Shown: positions 54,091 through 63,718, numbered from the stretch's first letter. The stretch: DNA of 64,000 bases from Streptomyces sp. A2-16 (GCF_018128905.1 NZ_CP063808.1:5456001-5520000); one strand, 5' to 3'. Notes: generated from the sequence alone by a model not told the origin. Numbers and translations are program-made.

Positions 54091-55179
54091 GTGCGCACCG
54101 TCGGAGTGGAGGAGGAACTCCTCCTGGTCGACCCCGAGACCGGCGAGCCGCAGGCGCTGTCCGCGGCCGTGCTCGCGCGGGCCGCGCAGGACGAGCCGGG
54201 CCAGGAGGTCTTCGAGAAGGAACTGCACAACCAGATGGTGGAGTTCGCCACCCACCCTCAGTCGGGCATGGACGAGCTGCGCGCGGAGATCGTGCGCTGC
54301 CGCAAGGAGGCCGCCCGGCTCGCCGGCGACAGTGGTTGCGCCGTGGTCTCCCTGGCGACCTCACCCCTGCCGGTCAGCCCGTCCGTGGGTGTCGGCCGCC
54401 GCTATCAGTGGATGGCGGAGCAGTACGGCATCGCCACCCAGGAGCAGCTCGTCATGGGCTGCCATGTCCATGTGTCCGTGGAGTCCGACGAGGAGGGCGT
54501 CGCCGTCGTCGACCGGATCCAGCCCTGGTTGACCGTGCTGGCCGCGATCAGTGCCAACTCGCCGTTCTGGCAGGGCAAGGACACCGGTTACAGCAGTTAC
54601 CGCAGCCGGGTGTGGCAGCGCTGGCCCTCGGCCGGTCCGACCGAGCCGTTCCGCTCCGCGGAGCGCTATCACCGGCGGGTCGCGGGCATGGTGGCGACCG
54701 GCGTCATCCTGGACGAGGGGATGATCTACTTCGACGCCCGGTTGTCCCGGAACTTCCCCACGGTGGAGATCCGGGTCGCGGACGTCTGTCTGCACGCGGA
54801 CACCGCCGCGCTCCTGGCCACCCTCGCCCGCGGGCTGGTGGAGACGGCCGCACGCGAGTGGCGGGCCGGCACGGAGGCGGAGACGCACAGCGTGAGCCTG
54901 CTGCGGCTGGCGGCCTGGCGGGCTGCGCGCTCCGGCCTGTCGGAGGAGCTGCTCCACCCGGCGACCATGCACCGCATGCCCGCCGAGACGGTGGTGCGGG
55001 CCCTGCTGGAGCACGTCGAGGACGCGCTGGCCGACAGCGGTGACCTGGACCGGGCCCGCGAGTCCTGCGCCGAACTGCTGCGGCACGGCAACGGCGCCCG
55101 GGTCCAGCGCGAGCTGCTGGAACGCACGGGGAGCCTGCGCGACGTGGTCACCGAGTGCGTGCGGCTGACCCAGACATAG
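54091..55179 (+). CDS. glutamate-cysteine ligase 2 (YbdK) family carboxylate-amine ligase
   Basis: A 362-residue GCS2-type ATP-dependent ligase: GVEEELLLVDPETGEP at the N-terminus (metal Glu residues), ELHNQMVEFATHPQ, GCHVHVSVES, and FPTVEIRVADVCLHADTAAL. YbdK proteins show weak glutamate-cysteine ligase activity, and the physiological substrate is unclear. Streptomyces uses mycothiol rather than glutathione, so another amide bond is likely made. GTG at 54091 follows GAAGGGGC. Confidence 0.93.
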   Translation: MRTVGVEEELLLVDPETGEPQALSAAVLARAAQDEPGQEVFEKELHNQMVEFATHPQSGMDELRAEIVRCRKEAARLAGDSGCAVVSLATSPLPVSPSVGVGRRYQWMAEQYGIATQEQLVMGCHVHVSVESDEEGVAVVDRIQPWLTVLAAISANSPFWQGKDTGYSSYRSRVWQRWPSAGPTEPFRSAERYHRRVAGMVATGVILDEGMIYFDARLSRNFPTVEIRVADVCLHADTAALLATLARGLVETAAREWRAGTEAETHSVSLLRLAAWRAARSGLSEELLHPATMHRMPAETVVRALLEHVEDALADSGDLDRARESCAELLRHGNGARVQRELLERTGSLRDVVTECVRLTQT

Positions 55180-55387
55180 GTCTCACAGGGCCGGGACGAG
55201 CGCGTACACCAGGGCGAACGCGGCGTGTGACTCATGCGGTCGGAGGGCCCCGATCTCGACCAGATCACGGGTGACCGCTTACTTCCGTATTCCAGGGACC
55301 GCCCGCTCACACCTGGGCTAGATTCGAGCACCGCCGATGACCGAGCCCGTCGGCGCAGTCACAGCCCGTACACGTCAGGAGCAGCGC

Positions 55388-57292
55388 ATGCGCGACTTCG
55401 CCCTCGCTCCCCGGACCATCTCGCGCTCCAGCGGTGGCCTGGCCGACAGCGTCTTCGAGAGGGCGGAACTCGACCCCACCCTGCCGGTCCTCGCCCGCCG
55501 TCCCGAGGGCTCCTCGGGCGGCTGGCAGGAGGTCACGGCCGTGGAGCTGCGGGACGAGGTCGTGGACCTCGCCAAGGGACTGGTGGCGTCCGGGATCTCG
55601 CCCGGCCACCGCGTGGCGATCATGGCGCGCACCCGTTACGAGTGGACGGTCCTCAGCTATGCGCTGTGGACGGTCGGCGCCGAGGTCGTGCCGATCTATC
55701 CGACGTCCTCGCGCGAACAGGTCGCTTGGATCCTGCGCGACGCGGGCTGTGTGGCCGTGGTGGTGGAGGACGAGCAGGCGGTGATGACGGTCGGCTCGGT
55801 GTGCGCCTCGCTGCCCCGACTGCGCCACGTCTGGCAGCTGGACGCGGACGCGCTGGAGGAACTGGCGGAGCGGGGCGGCATGATCCCGCTCGCCACGGTC
55901 GAGTCACTGCGCCGCATCGTGCTGCCGGACTCCACCGCGGTCGTCGCCTACACCTCCGGCACCACCGGCCATCCGCTGGGCTGCGCGCTCAGCCACCGCG
56001 GCCTCGCGAGTCCGGTCGACACCCTGCTGGAGGGCTGGCGCCACATCACGGCACCCCAGGGACAGCAGCCGTCCGTCCTCGCCTTCCTGCCCTTCTCGCA
56101 CGTGTACGGCCTCATGATCCAGGGCTTGTGCATCCGCGGCGGTCTGCTCATGGCCCACGAGCCCGACCTGGGCGAGGAGGCACTGGCGGCGGCCCTGCAG
56201 TCCTTCCGCCCCACCTACTTCTACGCCGTCCCCTCGGTCTTCGAGAAGATCTACAAGAACTTCCTGCGGGCCTCCCAGCAGTCGGGCCGCGGCGTCCTGT
56301 TCGAGCGGGCCGCCGACACGGCACGGGACTTCGCCCTGGCCTGCGAGCGGCAGCGGCTGGGCGAGGGCCCCGGTCCCGGGTTCGACCTGCGGCTCCAGCA
56401 CGCCCTGTACGAGCGGACGGTGTACCGCAGGCTGCGGGCCGCGCTGGGCGGCCGGGCCCGGCGTGCCACCTCGGGCGGCTCCACCCTCAACCGTGAACTC
56501 TCCCTGTTCTACGAGGGTATCGGCATCTACGTGCACGACGGATACGGCCTCACCGAGACCAGCGGCGGGATCACCATGCAGCCGCTGGGCCGGGAGAAGT
56601 CCGGGACCGTGGGCCGCCCCCTGCCCGGCGTGGACCTGCGGGTGGCGGACGACGGGGAGATCCTCGTGCGCGGGCCGTCCGTCTTCCAGGGCTACGTCAA
56701 CGACGAGGCCTCGACCCGGGCCGCGCTGTACGGCGGTTGGCTGGCCACCGGGGACCTCGGGCGGCTGGACGCCGACGGCTATCTGACGATCACCGGCCGC
56801 AAGAAGGACATCATCGTCACCACCAGCGGCAAGAGCGTCGCCCCGGCCGCCCTCGAACACCGGCTGCGGATGCATCCGCTCATCCACCAGGCCGTGGTGG
56901 TGGGGGACAACCGGCCCTGCGTGGGCGCCCTGCTCACCCTGGACCCGGTGTTCCTGGCCCACTGGCGCGGAGTCATGGCGGCCCAGCAGGATCCCTCGGC
57001 GCGGGAGGCCCGGGAGGAGAACGCACTGCGGGAGGAGATCGCGCGAGCCGTGGCCGCCGCCAACAGCACGGTCTCGCGTGCGGAGTCGATCCGGGTGTTC
57101 CGGGTGCTGTCGGAGCCGTTCGACCTGGCCAACGGCCTGCTGACGCCGTCGATGAAGCTGCGCCGGGACGAGATAGTGCGCCGGTACGCGCTGGAGATCG
57201 ACGCGATGTACCAGGCCCGCTCGGCAGGAGCCCGGCGCACCCCGGCGGAGGACCTGCTGAGCTGGGACGACTCGGACGACATGTTCCGGTGA
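55388..57292 (+). CDS. long-chain fatty acid-CoA ligase (AMP-binding)
   Basis: A 634-residue FadD15-like enzyme that adenylates fatty acids and joins them to CoA. Motif A3 is YTSGTTGHPLG, with Leu197 where Lys normally stands in TSGTTGxPKG. Other motifs are normal: YGLTETSGG, WLATGDLG, GRKKDIIVTTSGKSV, and the A10 Lys in PSMKLRRDEI. ATG at 55388 follows AGGAGC; ATG at 55337 is less likely. A 14-base tandem duplication spans the stop codon. Confidence 0.92.
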   Translation: MRDFALAPRTISRSSGGLADSVFERAELDPTLPVLARRPEGSSGGWQEVTAVELRDEVVDLAKGLVASGISPGHRVAIMARTRYEWTVLSYALWTVGAEVVPIYPTSSREQVAWILRDAGCVAVVVEDEQAVMTVGSVCASLPRLRHVWQLDADALEELAERGGMIPLATVESLRRIVLPDSTAVVAYTSGTTGHPLGCALSHRGLASPVDTLLEGWRHITAPQGQQPSVLAFLPFSHVYGLMIQGLCIRGGLLMAHEPDLGEEALAAALQSFRPTYFYAVPSVFEKIYKNFLRASQQSGRGVLFERAADTARDFALACERQRLGEGPGPGFDLRLQHALYERTVYRRLRAALGGRARRATSGGSTLNRELSLFYEGIGIYVHDGYGLTETSGGITMQPLGREKSGTVGRPLPGVDLRVADDGEILVRGPSVFQGYVNDEASTRAALYGGWLATGDLGRLDADGYLTITGRKKDIIVTTSGKSVAPAALEHRLRMHPLIHQAVVVGDNRPCVGALLTLDPVFLAHWRGVMAAQQDPSAREAREENALREEIARAVAAANSTVSRAESIRVFRVLSEPFDLANGLLTPSMKLRRDEIVRRYALEIDAMYQARSAGARRTPAEDLLSWDDSDDMFR

Positions 57293-57308
57293 AAATGTTC
57301 CGGTGAAA
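57281..57308 (+). repeat. perfect 14-bp tandem duplication over a stop codon
   Basis: ATGTTCCGGTGAAA occurs twice end to end (57281-57294 and 57295-57308). The first copy encodes the last three residues and stop of the acyl-CoA ligase. It looks like a recent slippage event. Confidence 0.8.
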
Positions 57309-57515
57309 CACCGCACGCGGCCCGCGTTCCGGGAGGTGAGGACGATTGGGCCGCGTCCCCTCGGGAACACGGCTCAGTGGTGACATGAGAGAGTACGACA
57401 ACCCGCTGACGCCGGGCCGCGCGAGCGGCACGGCACCGAGCCGCACTGGGACGAGACACTGACTTCCGAGGCGATTCCGAGCCGCACCACCCGTTTCGCG
57501 GGCGAACCCCAATGC

Positions 57516-57863
57516 GTGACGGGTGCGCGGCTGGCCGCTGAGGAATTCCTGAGCGACCTCGGCGAGAGCGTGCCGCCCGCGACCCCCGAGCACTGGGACG
57601 ACATCCTGCTGGTGGTCACGGAACTCGCCGCCAACGCCGTCCAGTACGCTCCCGGCCCCTTCGTGCTGCGGATGCGCCGCACCTTCGACGGGGTCCACGT
57701 GACGCTGCGGGACACCAACTCGACGCCGCCCGCCCCCCGCTCCTTCGACCCGCGCACGGGCGGCGGCGGCATCGGCTGGCATCTCGTCCACGCACTGTGC
57801 GACCAGGTCAGCGTGGTGACGGACGAACGCGGCAAGGACGTGCACGTCTTCCTGCCGTGGTGA
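57516..57863 (+). CDS. RsbW-like ATP-binding protein
   Basis: A 115-residue HATPase_c_2-type protein: N-box VVTELAANAVQYA, and the G boxes VTLRDTNSTPP and GGGGIGWHLVHAL. Such proteins are anti-sigma factor kinases or phosphatase partners. GTG at 57516 is the first usable start, but the in-frame upstream codons (SEAIPSRTTRFAG) look like the family's normal N-terminus and have no start codon. The true start may lie upstream after a frameshift; see findings. Confidence 0.82.
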   Translation: MTGARLAAEEFLSDLGESVPPATPEHWDDILLVVTELAANAVQYAPGPFVLRMRRTFDGVHVTLRDTNSTPPAPRSFDPRTGGGGIGWHLVHALCDQVSVVTDERGKDVHVFLPW

Positions 57864-57893
57864 CGTCCCCCGGTCGCCTTTCCCCGGATCCGC

Positions 57894-58253
57894 TCAGGCG
57901 GTGGCCGTGAGCCGCAGATAGTAGGCGCCGACCGCCGCGAGGTACTCCCGGTCCCTGGTCTCGCTGTCGGTGCGGAAACGGGGGGCCGCCTTCACCTGCG
58001 ATCCGGTGCAGGCCAGCGTGACCCGCCGGCCTTCGGTGTCGACGTGGGTGACGACGCCCACCGGGACCAGAACACTCCTGCCGAAGATCCACACGCCCGT
58101 GTCGACGACGAGGTGGTGCAGGCCCTGGGGGTCGGCCTGCCGGTCCACGTGTCCGATCGTGCCGTCGCTCGCGACGACGCCGAAACCTGTCAGGTCCTGT
58201 CCCTCGACGTAGCCGCTGTCCGGCGCGTACGACCAGATTCTGTCGGTGGTCAC
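57894..58253 (-). CDS. PRC-barrel-domain protein
   Basis: A 119-residue soluble protein. The PRC-barrel core is LTGFGVVASDGTIGHVDRQA, followed by LHHLVVDTGVWIFGRSVLVP. These small barrels bind partner proteins or RNA. GTG at 58253 follows AAGGAG. The gene is divergent from the NADH dehydrogenase and carries a perfect SigB-type promoter match, which suggests a stress-induced role. Confidence 0.87.
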   Translation of the reverse strand: MTTDRIWSYAPDSGYVEGQDLTGFGVVASDGTIGHVDRQADPQGLHHLVVDTGVWIFGRSVLVPVGVVTHVDTEGRRVTLACTGSQVKAAPRFRTDSETRDREYLAAVGAYYLRLTATA

Positions 58254-58321
58254 ACTGCTCCTTCCCTCCCGAGCGCTGCACGGGCCCCGGCTCGCTGCTG
58301 CGGGCGGGCCCACAGCACCCC

Positions 58322-58346
58322 ATACCCTTCTGCCGCACACACATTC
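58322..58346 (-). promoter_or_regulatory. SigB-type promoter before the PRC-barrel gene
   Basis: On the minus strand GAAT (58346-58343), a 15-base spacer, and GGGTAT (58327-58322) match GNNT-N14-16-GGGTAY exactly. Start codon lies about 70 bases downstream. Confidence 0.55.
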
Positions 58347-58529
58347 GGCGACCGGCACCCTCACAAGCGGTTTCCCGGCGTCCGGTCCGCCCACCTCCTT
58401 CACCTTTCTCTTGGTGCACTTTCAGGCCGGGACGGGCAAGGTGGTCCTCGACGCATTCGTCGCGCCCGCTCGGGCACACGAAGTGCGTTCGAGGCAGACC
58501 GCCTGGAGCCGCAGAAAGGGATGAACACC

Positions 58530-59897
58530 GTGACACGACCCAGGATCCTGGTGGTCGGCGCCGGCTTCGCCGGTGTCGAGTGCGTGCGCCGGCTGGAGCG
58601 CAAACTCTCCCCGGACGAAGCGGACGTCACCCTGGTGACGCCGTTCGCCTACCAGCTCTATCTCCCTCTGCTCCCCCAGGTCGCCTCCGGCGTCCTGACG
58701 CCCCAGTCGATCGCCGTCTCCCTGCGCCGCAGCAAGAGGTACCGCACCCGGATCATCCCGGGCGGCGCGATCGGCGTGGACCTCAAGTCCAAGGTGTGCG
58801 TGATCCGCACCATCACCGACGAGATCGTCAACGAGCCGTACGACTACATCGTGCTGGCTCCCGGCAGCATCACCCGCACCTTCGACATCCCCGGCCTCAC
58901 CGAGCACGCCTTCGGCATGAAGACTCTCGCCGAGGCCGCCTACATCCGCGACCACGTCATCTCCCAGCTGGACCTCGCGGACGCCAGCCATGACCCGGCC
59001 GAGCGGGCGGCCCGGCTCCAGTTCGTGGTCGTCGGCGGCGGATACGCCGGTACCGAGACGGCGGCCTGTCTGCAGAAGCTCACCCACGCGGCGGTCAAGC
59101 GCTACCCGCGCATCGACCCGTCGCTGATCAAGTGGCATCTCATCGACATCGCCCCGAAGTTGATGCCGGAGCTGGGCGACAAACTCGGCCGCAGCGCGCA
59201 GGAGATCCTGCGCAGGCGCGGCATCGACGTGTCGCTGGGTGTCTCCATCGAGAAGGCGGGTCCCGAGGAGGTCACCTTCACCGACGGCCGGGTGATCCCC
59301 ACCCGGACCCTGATCTGGACGGCCGGTGTCGTCGCGAGCCCACTGATCGCCACCCTCGGCGCCGAAACGGTTCGCGGACGGCTCGCGGTCACCGCCGAGA
59401 TGACCCTGCCGGGTCAGGACGGCGTCTTCGCGCTCGGCGACTCCGCCGCCGTGCCCGACAAGGCCAAGGACGACGAGAGCGCGATCTGCCCGCCCACCGC
59501 GCAGCACGCCATGCGCCAGGGCAAGACGGTCGCCGACAACGTCATCGCGACGCTGCGGGGCCAGGCGCTGAAGCCGTACGTCCACAAGGACCTGGGACTG
59601 GTCGTCGACCTCGGCGGCACGGACGCCGTCTCCAAGCCGCTCGGCATCGAACTGCGCGGTCTGCCCGCCCAGTTCGCCGCCCGCGGCTACCACTGGGCGG
59701 CGCTGCGCACCAACGTCGCCAAGGTGCGCGTGGCCACGAACTGGACGCTCAACGCGATCGCGGGCGACGATTTCGTCCGCACCGGCTTCCAGGCCCGCAA
59801 GCCCGCCAAGCTGAGGGACTTCGAGTACACCGACGCGTATCTGACGCCGGAACAGGTCAGGGCGCAGGTCGAGGGGACGCCGCAGCTGGGCGAGTAG
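58530..59897 (+). CDS. type II NADH dehydrogenase-like FAD oxidoreductase
   Basis: A 455-residue membrane-associated flavoprotein that likely passes electrons from NADH to quinone without pumping protons. FAD motif ILVVGAGFAGVECVRRL, LLPQVASGVLTP, NADH motif FVVVGGGYAGTETAA, and the FAD site GVFALGDSAAVPDK. GTG at 58530 is preferred because GAAAGGG lies 8-9 bases upstream; the ATG at 58521 directly abuts that site. A terminator hairpin follows the gene. Confidence 0.93.
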   Translation: MTRPRILVVGAGFAGVECVRRLERKLSPDEADVTLVTPFAYQLYLPLLPQVASGVLTPQSIAVSLRRSKRYRTRIIPGGAIGVDLKSKVCVIRTITDEIVNEPYDYIVLAPGSITRTFDIPGLTEHAFGMKTLAEAAYIRDHVISQLDLADASHDPAERAARLQFVVVGGGYAGTETAACLQKLTHAAVKRYPRIDPSLIKWHLIDIAPKLMPELGDKLGRSAQEILRRRGIDVSLGVSIEKAGPEEVTFTDGRVIPTRTLIWTAGVVASPLIATLGAETVRGRLAVTAEMTLPGQDGVFALGDSAAVPDKAKDDESAICPPTAQHAMRQGKTVADNVIATLRGQALKPYVHKDLGLVVDLGGTDAVSKPLGIELRGLPAQFAARGYHWAALRTNVAKVRVATNWTLNAIAGDDFVRTGFQARKPAKLRDFEYTDAYLTPEQVRAQVEGTPQLGE

Positions 59898-59919
59898 GTG
59901 CGGCGGGCGTCGCTCCGGG

Positions 59920-59948
59920 CCGCCGATCGGTTTCCGGCCGGTCGGCGG
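59920..59948 (+). terminator. hairpin terminator after the NADH dehydrogenase gene
   Basis: CCGCCGATCGG and CCGGTCGGCGG pair at 10 of 11 positions (the other is a G-T wobble) around a 7-base loop, 22 bases after the stop. Confidence 0.7.
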
Positions 59949-60127
59949 TCGTGAGACGAAGCACGGCCGCCCCGTCGCCGAGTGGCAGGAACTCGTCCGC
60001 TCCTCACCCCTGACCCGGCACATGGAGCTGGTCGCCCACACCCCCGCGGAGGCCGGCGGCAGGTCAGCCACCCCGTCGTGCCATGCTGGAACGGATCATG
60101 ACGTGACACGGGAGTGAGAGCGGCGGA

Positions 60128-62356
60128 GTGGACACAGCGAGGCTGCGGGATCGGGTCGCGGCGTCGGACCCGGGGCTGCTCCGGCTGGCCGCCGGACTGC
60201 GCACGGTGGGCGCGATCGCGCTCACGCTGGCCGTGCTCGGTGTGCTGGGGTCCAGCGTGGCGCACCTGGTGGCCGGTGCCATCGCGGCGATGGTCGCGAC
60301 CTTCGCCATCCGGGAGAAGCAGCGTAGCCAGCAGGCCGTGACCCTCGCCCTGGGTCTCCCGGTGGCCGCTGCCTCGATGTCGCTGGGCGCGCTCCTGAGC
60401 TCCCGGGTGCTGGCCGGTGACCTCTTCTTCGTCGTGCTGATCTTCTGCGCCGTCTACGGCCGCCGCTTCGGCGACCGGGGCACCTCGCTCGGTCTGATCG
60501 GCTTCCAGGTCTACTTCGTGTCGCTGTTCGTCGGCGCCACCGTCTCCGGCCTGCCCGAGCTGTACGGCGTCCTCGGCGTCGCCTTCCTGTCCAGCGCGGT
60601 GGCCCGCTTCCTGCTGGTGCCGGAGACTCCCGCGGGCCTCCTCGAACGCCTGCGGGAGGCGTTTCGGGCCAGGCTGGCCCAGTTGGTGTCCACGCAGCTC
60701 CAGCTGCTGGACGCCGGGCCGGAGGAGATCGACGACGCCTTGGAGTCCGTCCGCGAGGGGACCGCGCGGCTGCACGAGACGGCGCTGATGATCCAGGGGC
60801 GGCTGGAGGAGGGCACTTCCAGCGAGGCCGCGGCGCGGCTCGTGCAGCGGCGTGTCGCGGACGCGGAGATCGCCGCCGAGCGCCTCGGCCTGTTGCTGCT
60901 GACGGCCCGCAGCGCCGAGCGTGCCGACACCCTCACCCTGCATCTGCCGGGCGCGCCGGCCCCGCGGGCGGGCCGGATGCCCGGCCGCGACGAGGCGATG
61001 GCCAGGGTGCGCCGCGATCTGGAGGCGCTGCGACAACTGGTGCTGCGTCCGGCCGCCGCCCGGTCCGGCACCGCCCTGTCCCAGATCCGCAACCGGCTTC
61101 TCGGCTACCGCGAGGAGGAGAACCTTCCGCCCGCGCCGCCCGCCGTCCAGGACGTCTTCCGGGGCATCGGCGAGGCCGCCCGTGCGGTGCTGGGCCTCAG
61201 GATCGCCCTGGATGGCCCGCAGGACGAGTCGGACGACTCCCCCGCGACGGCCCGCTCGCGCGAGGAGCTGGACGCCGAGGACGCCGTCCTCGACGCCAGC
61301 GAGGAGGACGGCGAGCAGGAGGAGCTCACGGGGCTCAGGCGACCCACGACCCGGGCCGCGGTGCAGGTCGCCGTGGGGTCCTCGCTCGCCATCGTCGGCG
61401 GCGAGTTCCTCTCCAGCCAGCGCTGGTACTGGGCCGTGCTCACCTGCTGGATCGTCTTCATCAACACCGCGTCCACCGGCGAGATCCTGGTCAAGGGCTA
61501 CCGACGGCTGCTGGGCACCGTCCTCGGCGTGCTGGCCGGCATCGTGCTGGCGGGGGCGGTGGGGCAGCACACCTGGACGGCGTTCGCCCTGGTGCTGGTG
61601 CTGGTGTTCGCGATGTTCTACACCGCGCCCCTCTCCTACACCCTGATGTCGTTCTTCGTCACCGCCGCGCTGGGCCTGCTCTACACGCTGCTGCACACCT
61701 ACAGCCTCTCGGTGCTGGTGCTGCGCGTGGAGGAGACGGCCCTCGGGGCGGCCTGCGGGGTCATCGCGGCGGCCTTCGTCCTCCCGGTGCGCACGGACCG
61801 CCGTACGAACGACCTGCTCGTCACCGTCCTGGAGCGCCTCGACGAGGTCACCGAGGCCGCCGTCGATCAGCTCAGCGGCGGCTCGCCGGTCGAACTGCTC
61901 GATCAGGCGCGCGACCTGGACCAGGCGCTGGCCGACCTCAGGGCGGCCACGCAGCCGCTCACGCATCCGATCACACCGCTGCGGGCCCGGCGCGACACGG
62001 CCCGCTACGTGGTGGCGCTGCTGGAGACGTGCGCGTACCACGCGCGTTCGCTGGCGGCCACGGCCGAACTGCTGCCCACGCACCCCTCGATCGCGGCGGA
62101 TCCGCGACTGCGCCGGGCCGGCCGGCGCATCGGGGCCAACATCGCGGCGATCGCGGCGCATGTCGCCGACGAGCGCTCCACTGCCCGGGTCGAGACCGGG
62201 CCGAGCATCGCGTCGCTCCTGGAGACCGAGACGCCCGGCACTCCGCGCTTCGGCCGGGTCACCGACCGCGTGCTGCGGCACGTCCAGCGGCTGGACGAGA
62301 CCCTGGTGGGTCTGGCCCGGCCGCTGGACGTGCCGGTCGCGGCGCCCGGAAGGTAG
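60128..62356 (+). CDS. FUSC-type aromatic-acid-exporter-like membrane protein
   Basis: A 742-residue membrane protein. Two blocks of about five or six hydrophobic segments (about 22-160 and 415-560) flank a long soluble region with helical coiled segments. The second block, with QRWYWAVLTCWIVFINTAST and YRRLLGTVLGVLAG, matches FUSC/YccS-type domains linked to efflux of aromatic acids. GTG at 60128 follows a purine-rich site. Function is inferred from topology and the FUSC-like block. Confidence 0.87.
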   Translation: MDTARLRDRVAASDPGLLRLAAGLRTVGAIALTLAVLGVLGSSVAHLVAGAIAAMVATFAIREKQRSQQAVTLALGLPVAAASMSLGALLSSRVLAGDLFFVVLIFCAVYGRRFGDRGTSLGLIGFQVYFVSLFVGATVSGLPELYGVLGVAFLSSAVARFLLVPETPAGLLERLREAFRARLAQLVSTQLQLLDAGPEEIDDALESVREGTARLHETALMIQGRLEEGTSSEAAARLVQRRVADAEIAAERLGLLLLTARSAERADTLTLHLPGAPAPRAGRMPGRDEAMARVRRDLEALRQLVLRPAAARSGTALSQIRNRLLGYREEENLPPAPPAVQDVFRGIGEAARAVLGLRIALDGPQDESDDSPATARSREELDAEDAVLDASEEDGEQEELTGLRRPTTRAAVQVAVGSSLAIVGGEFLSSQRWYWAVLTCWIVFINTASTGEILVKGYRRLLGTVLGVLAGIVLAGAVGQHTWTAFALVLVLVFAMFYTAPLSYTLMSFFVTAALGLLYTLLHTYSLSVLVLRVEETALGAACGVIAAAFVLPVRTDRRTNDLLVTVLERLDEVTEAAVDQLSGGSPVELLDQARDLDQALADLRAATQPLTHPITPLRARRDTARYVVALLETCAYHARSLAATAELLPTHPSIAADPRLRRAGRRIGANIAAIAAHVADERSTARVETGPSIASLLETETPGTPRFGRVTDRVLRHVQRLDETLVGLARPLDVPVAAPGR

Positions 62357-62366
62357 GGCGCTGTGG

Positions 62367-62801
62367 TCACAGGTCCGTGGGCAGACCGCTCACCTCGGCG
62401 ATGCCACGCAGCTCGTCGTCGAGCCGCCGGCGTTCGCGGATGTAGTCGGCGATCTCACCGAGGCGGACCGGGTCGGAGGCCGTTTCCGCGTCGGTGACCA
62501 CCCGGATCGGGCTGGGGCTGTCGTCGACATGCAGTTCGATCACCTTGTTGTCCAGGCGGCCGGTCACCGCGGTGGCGATGACCAGGGCGGCCTCGTCGCG
62601 GACCTCCTGGGGCAGACCGTCCTGCTGACTGTCCTCGAGCGCGAAGTCCAGCGCGGGCAGTTGTTGTTCCTCGATCGCCCGCAGGACCGGACGGACCACG
62701 TCGAGCAGTTGTTCGTAGTCGTTCGAGTCCATGCGGATGCGCAACAGGTCCAGGTAGACGTCCACGGGCCTACCGTCGGGCGGAAGCTCGGGTTCGTTCA
62801 T
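62367..62801 (-). CDS. protein of unknown function, 144 residues
   Basis: Not recognised. Acidic, soluble and without signal peptide. It has helical segments (VYLDLLRIRMDSNDYEQLLD) and a beta region (VIELHVDDSPSPIRVVTDAE). Its end is convergent with the FUSC gene, 10 bases apart. It follows the DUF1206 gene by 28 bases on the same strand, so they may be co-transcribed. Confidence 0.75.
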   Translation of the reverse strand: MNEPELPPDGRPVDVYLDLLRIRMDSNDYEQLLDVVRPVLRAIEEQQLPALDFALEDSQQDGLPQEVRDEAALVIATAVTGRLDNKVIELHVDDSPSPIRVVTDAETASDPVRLGEIADYIRERRRLDDELRGIAEVSGLPTDL

Positions 62802-62829
62802 GAGGACCGGGTTCCCCGTGTCACGCCGC

Positions 62830-63663
62830 TCAGACCCGCCGCCAGCGGGCCATCGCGAAGGAGAACACCCCGAACAGCACCAGCCCGACGGCGATCAGGA
62901 CGAGCAGCCAGGGCCCGAGCGGGGTGTCGGCGAAGGAGCGGAGCGTGTCGTCCAGGCCCTTGGCCTTCTTGGGCTCGTAGTCGACCGCGGCGCGGACGGC
63001 GAAGGCGCCCGCCGCGGTGAACACCACTCCACGAGCGAGACCGCCGCCGACCCCGGTCACGTCGACCAGCTTCCTGATCCGCGCACTCATCTCGGCCAGC
63101 TTGAGCTTGTCGTGGAAGGACCTGCGCAGCGCCTGAACGGCGATCCACACGCCGGCCACCGCGACACCGATGCCCGCCGCGCCCACGAGCCACTGCCCGC
63201 CGGGCCAGTCCAGGACCCGGGCGGTGACGTCCTTGGACTGCTTGTCGCTGGATCCGCCGCTGCCGGACCCGGCGGCGAAGGACAGCACGGAATAGGCGAC
63301 GAACGCGTAGAAGACGCAGCGGACCGCGGACAGCAGCCGTTTCGTCGCCTTGCGGCCGTCGGGACCGACCGCGCCGAACACCACCTCGGACAGCCGCCAC
63401 AGGGCCATGCCGACGAGCCCGATGCCCAGCGCCCACAGGACGACGGAGCCGAACGGTTTGTCGGCGAGGGCGGCGAGGGCGCCGCCGCGGTCGGCCTGGC
63501 GCCCGCCGTCGCCGAAGGCGATCTGGAGCGCCAGTACACCGACCAGCAGGTAGATCACTCCGCGGGCGGTGAAGCCCGCGCGGGCCGCGTACTCCGTCAT
63601 GGAGCCGCGTGCCGCTCGTCCGGCTCCGATCCGGGCTTTTCCTGCCGTGGAGCTCGTGGTCAT
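62830..63663 (-). CDS. DUF1206-domain membrane protein
   Basis: A 277-residue protein with about six transmembrane helices arranged as three similar two-helix repeats: AARAGFTARGVIYLLVGVLA, SAVRCVFYAFVAYSVLSFAA and GLARGVVFTAAGAFAVRAAV each start one. DUF1206 is an actinobacterial family of unknown function. ATG at 63663 is the chosen start. Next to it lies a DUF5133 gene. Confidence 0.9.
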   Translation of the reverse strand: MTTSSTAGKARIGAGRAARGSMTEYAARAGFTARGVIYLLVGVLALQIAFGDGGRQADRGGALAALADKPFGSVVLWALGIGLVGMALWRLSEVVFGAVGPDGRKATKRLLSAVRCVFYAFVAYSVLSFAAGSGSGGSSDKQSKDVTARVLDWPGGQWLVGAAGIGVAVAGVWIAVQALRRSFHDKLKLAEMSARIRKLVDVTGVGGGLARGVVFTAAGAFAVRAAVDYEPKKAKGLDDTLRSFADTPLGPWLLVLIAVGLVLFGVFSFAMARWRRV

Positions 63664-63718
63664 GTCGGTCCCCCTGGGAGATCGGGACCGTCCTGACGGG
63701 CGGTCACGCGGAATACGG

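Noticed and set aside
57386..57460. A 25-codon frame from ATG 57386 as a separate gene
   Set aside because: Too short and without its own ribosome-site support; better explained as the possible displaced start of the RsbW-like gene.
59687..62281. Long minus-strand frame opposite the FUSC-type gene
   Set aside because: Low-complexity composition and no motif; the plus-strand gene has clear membrane segments.
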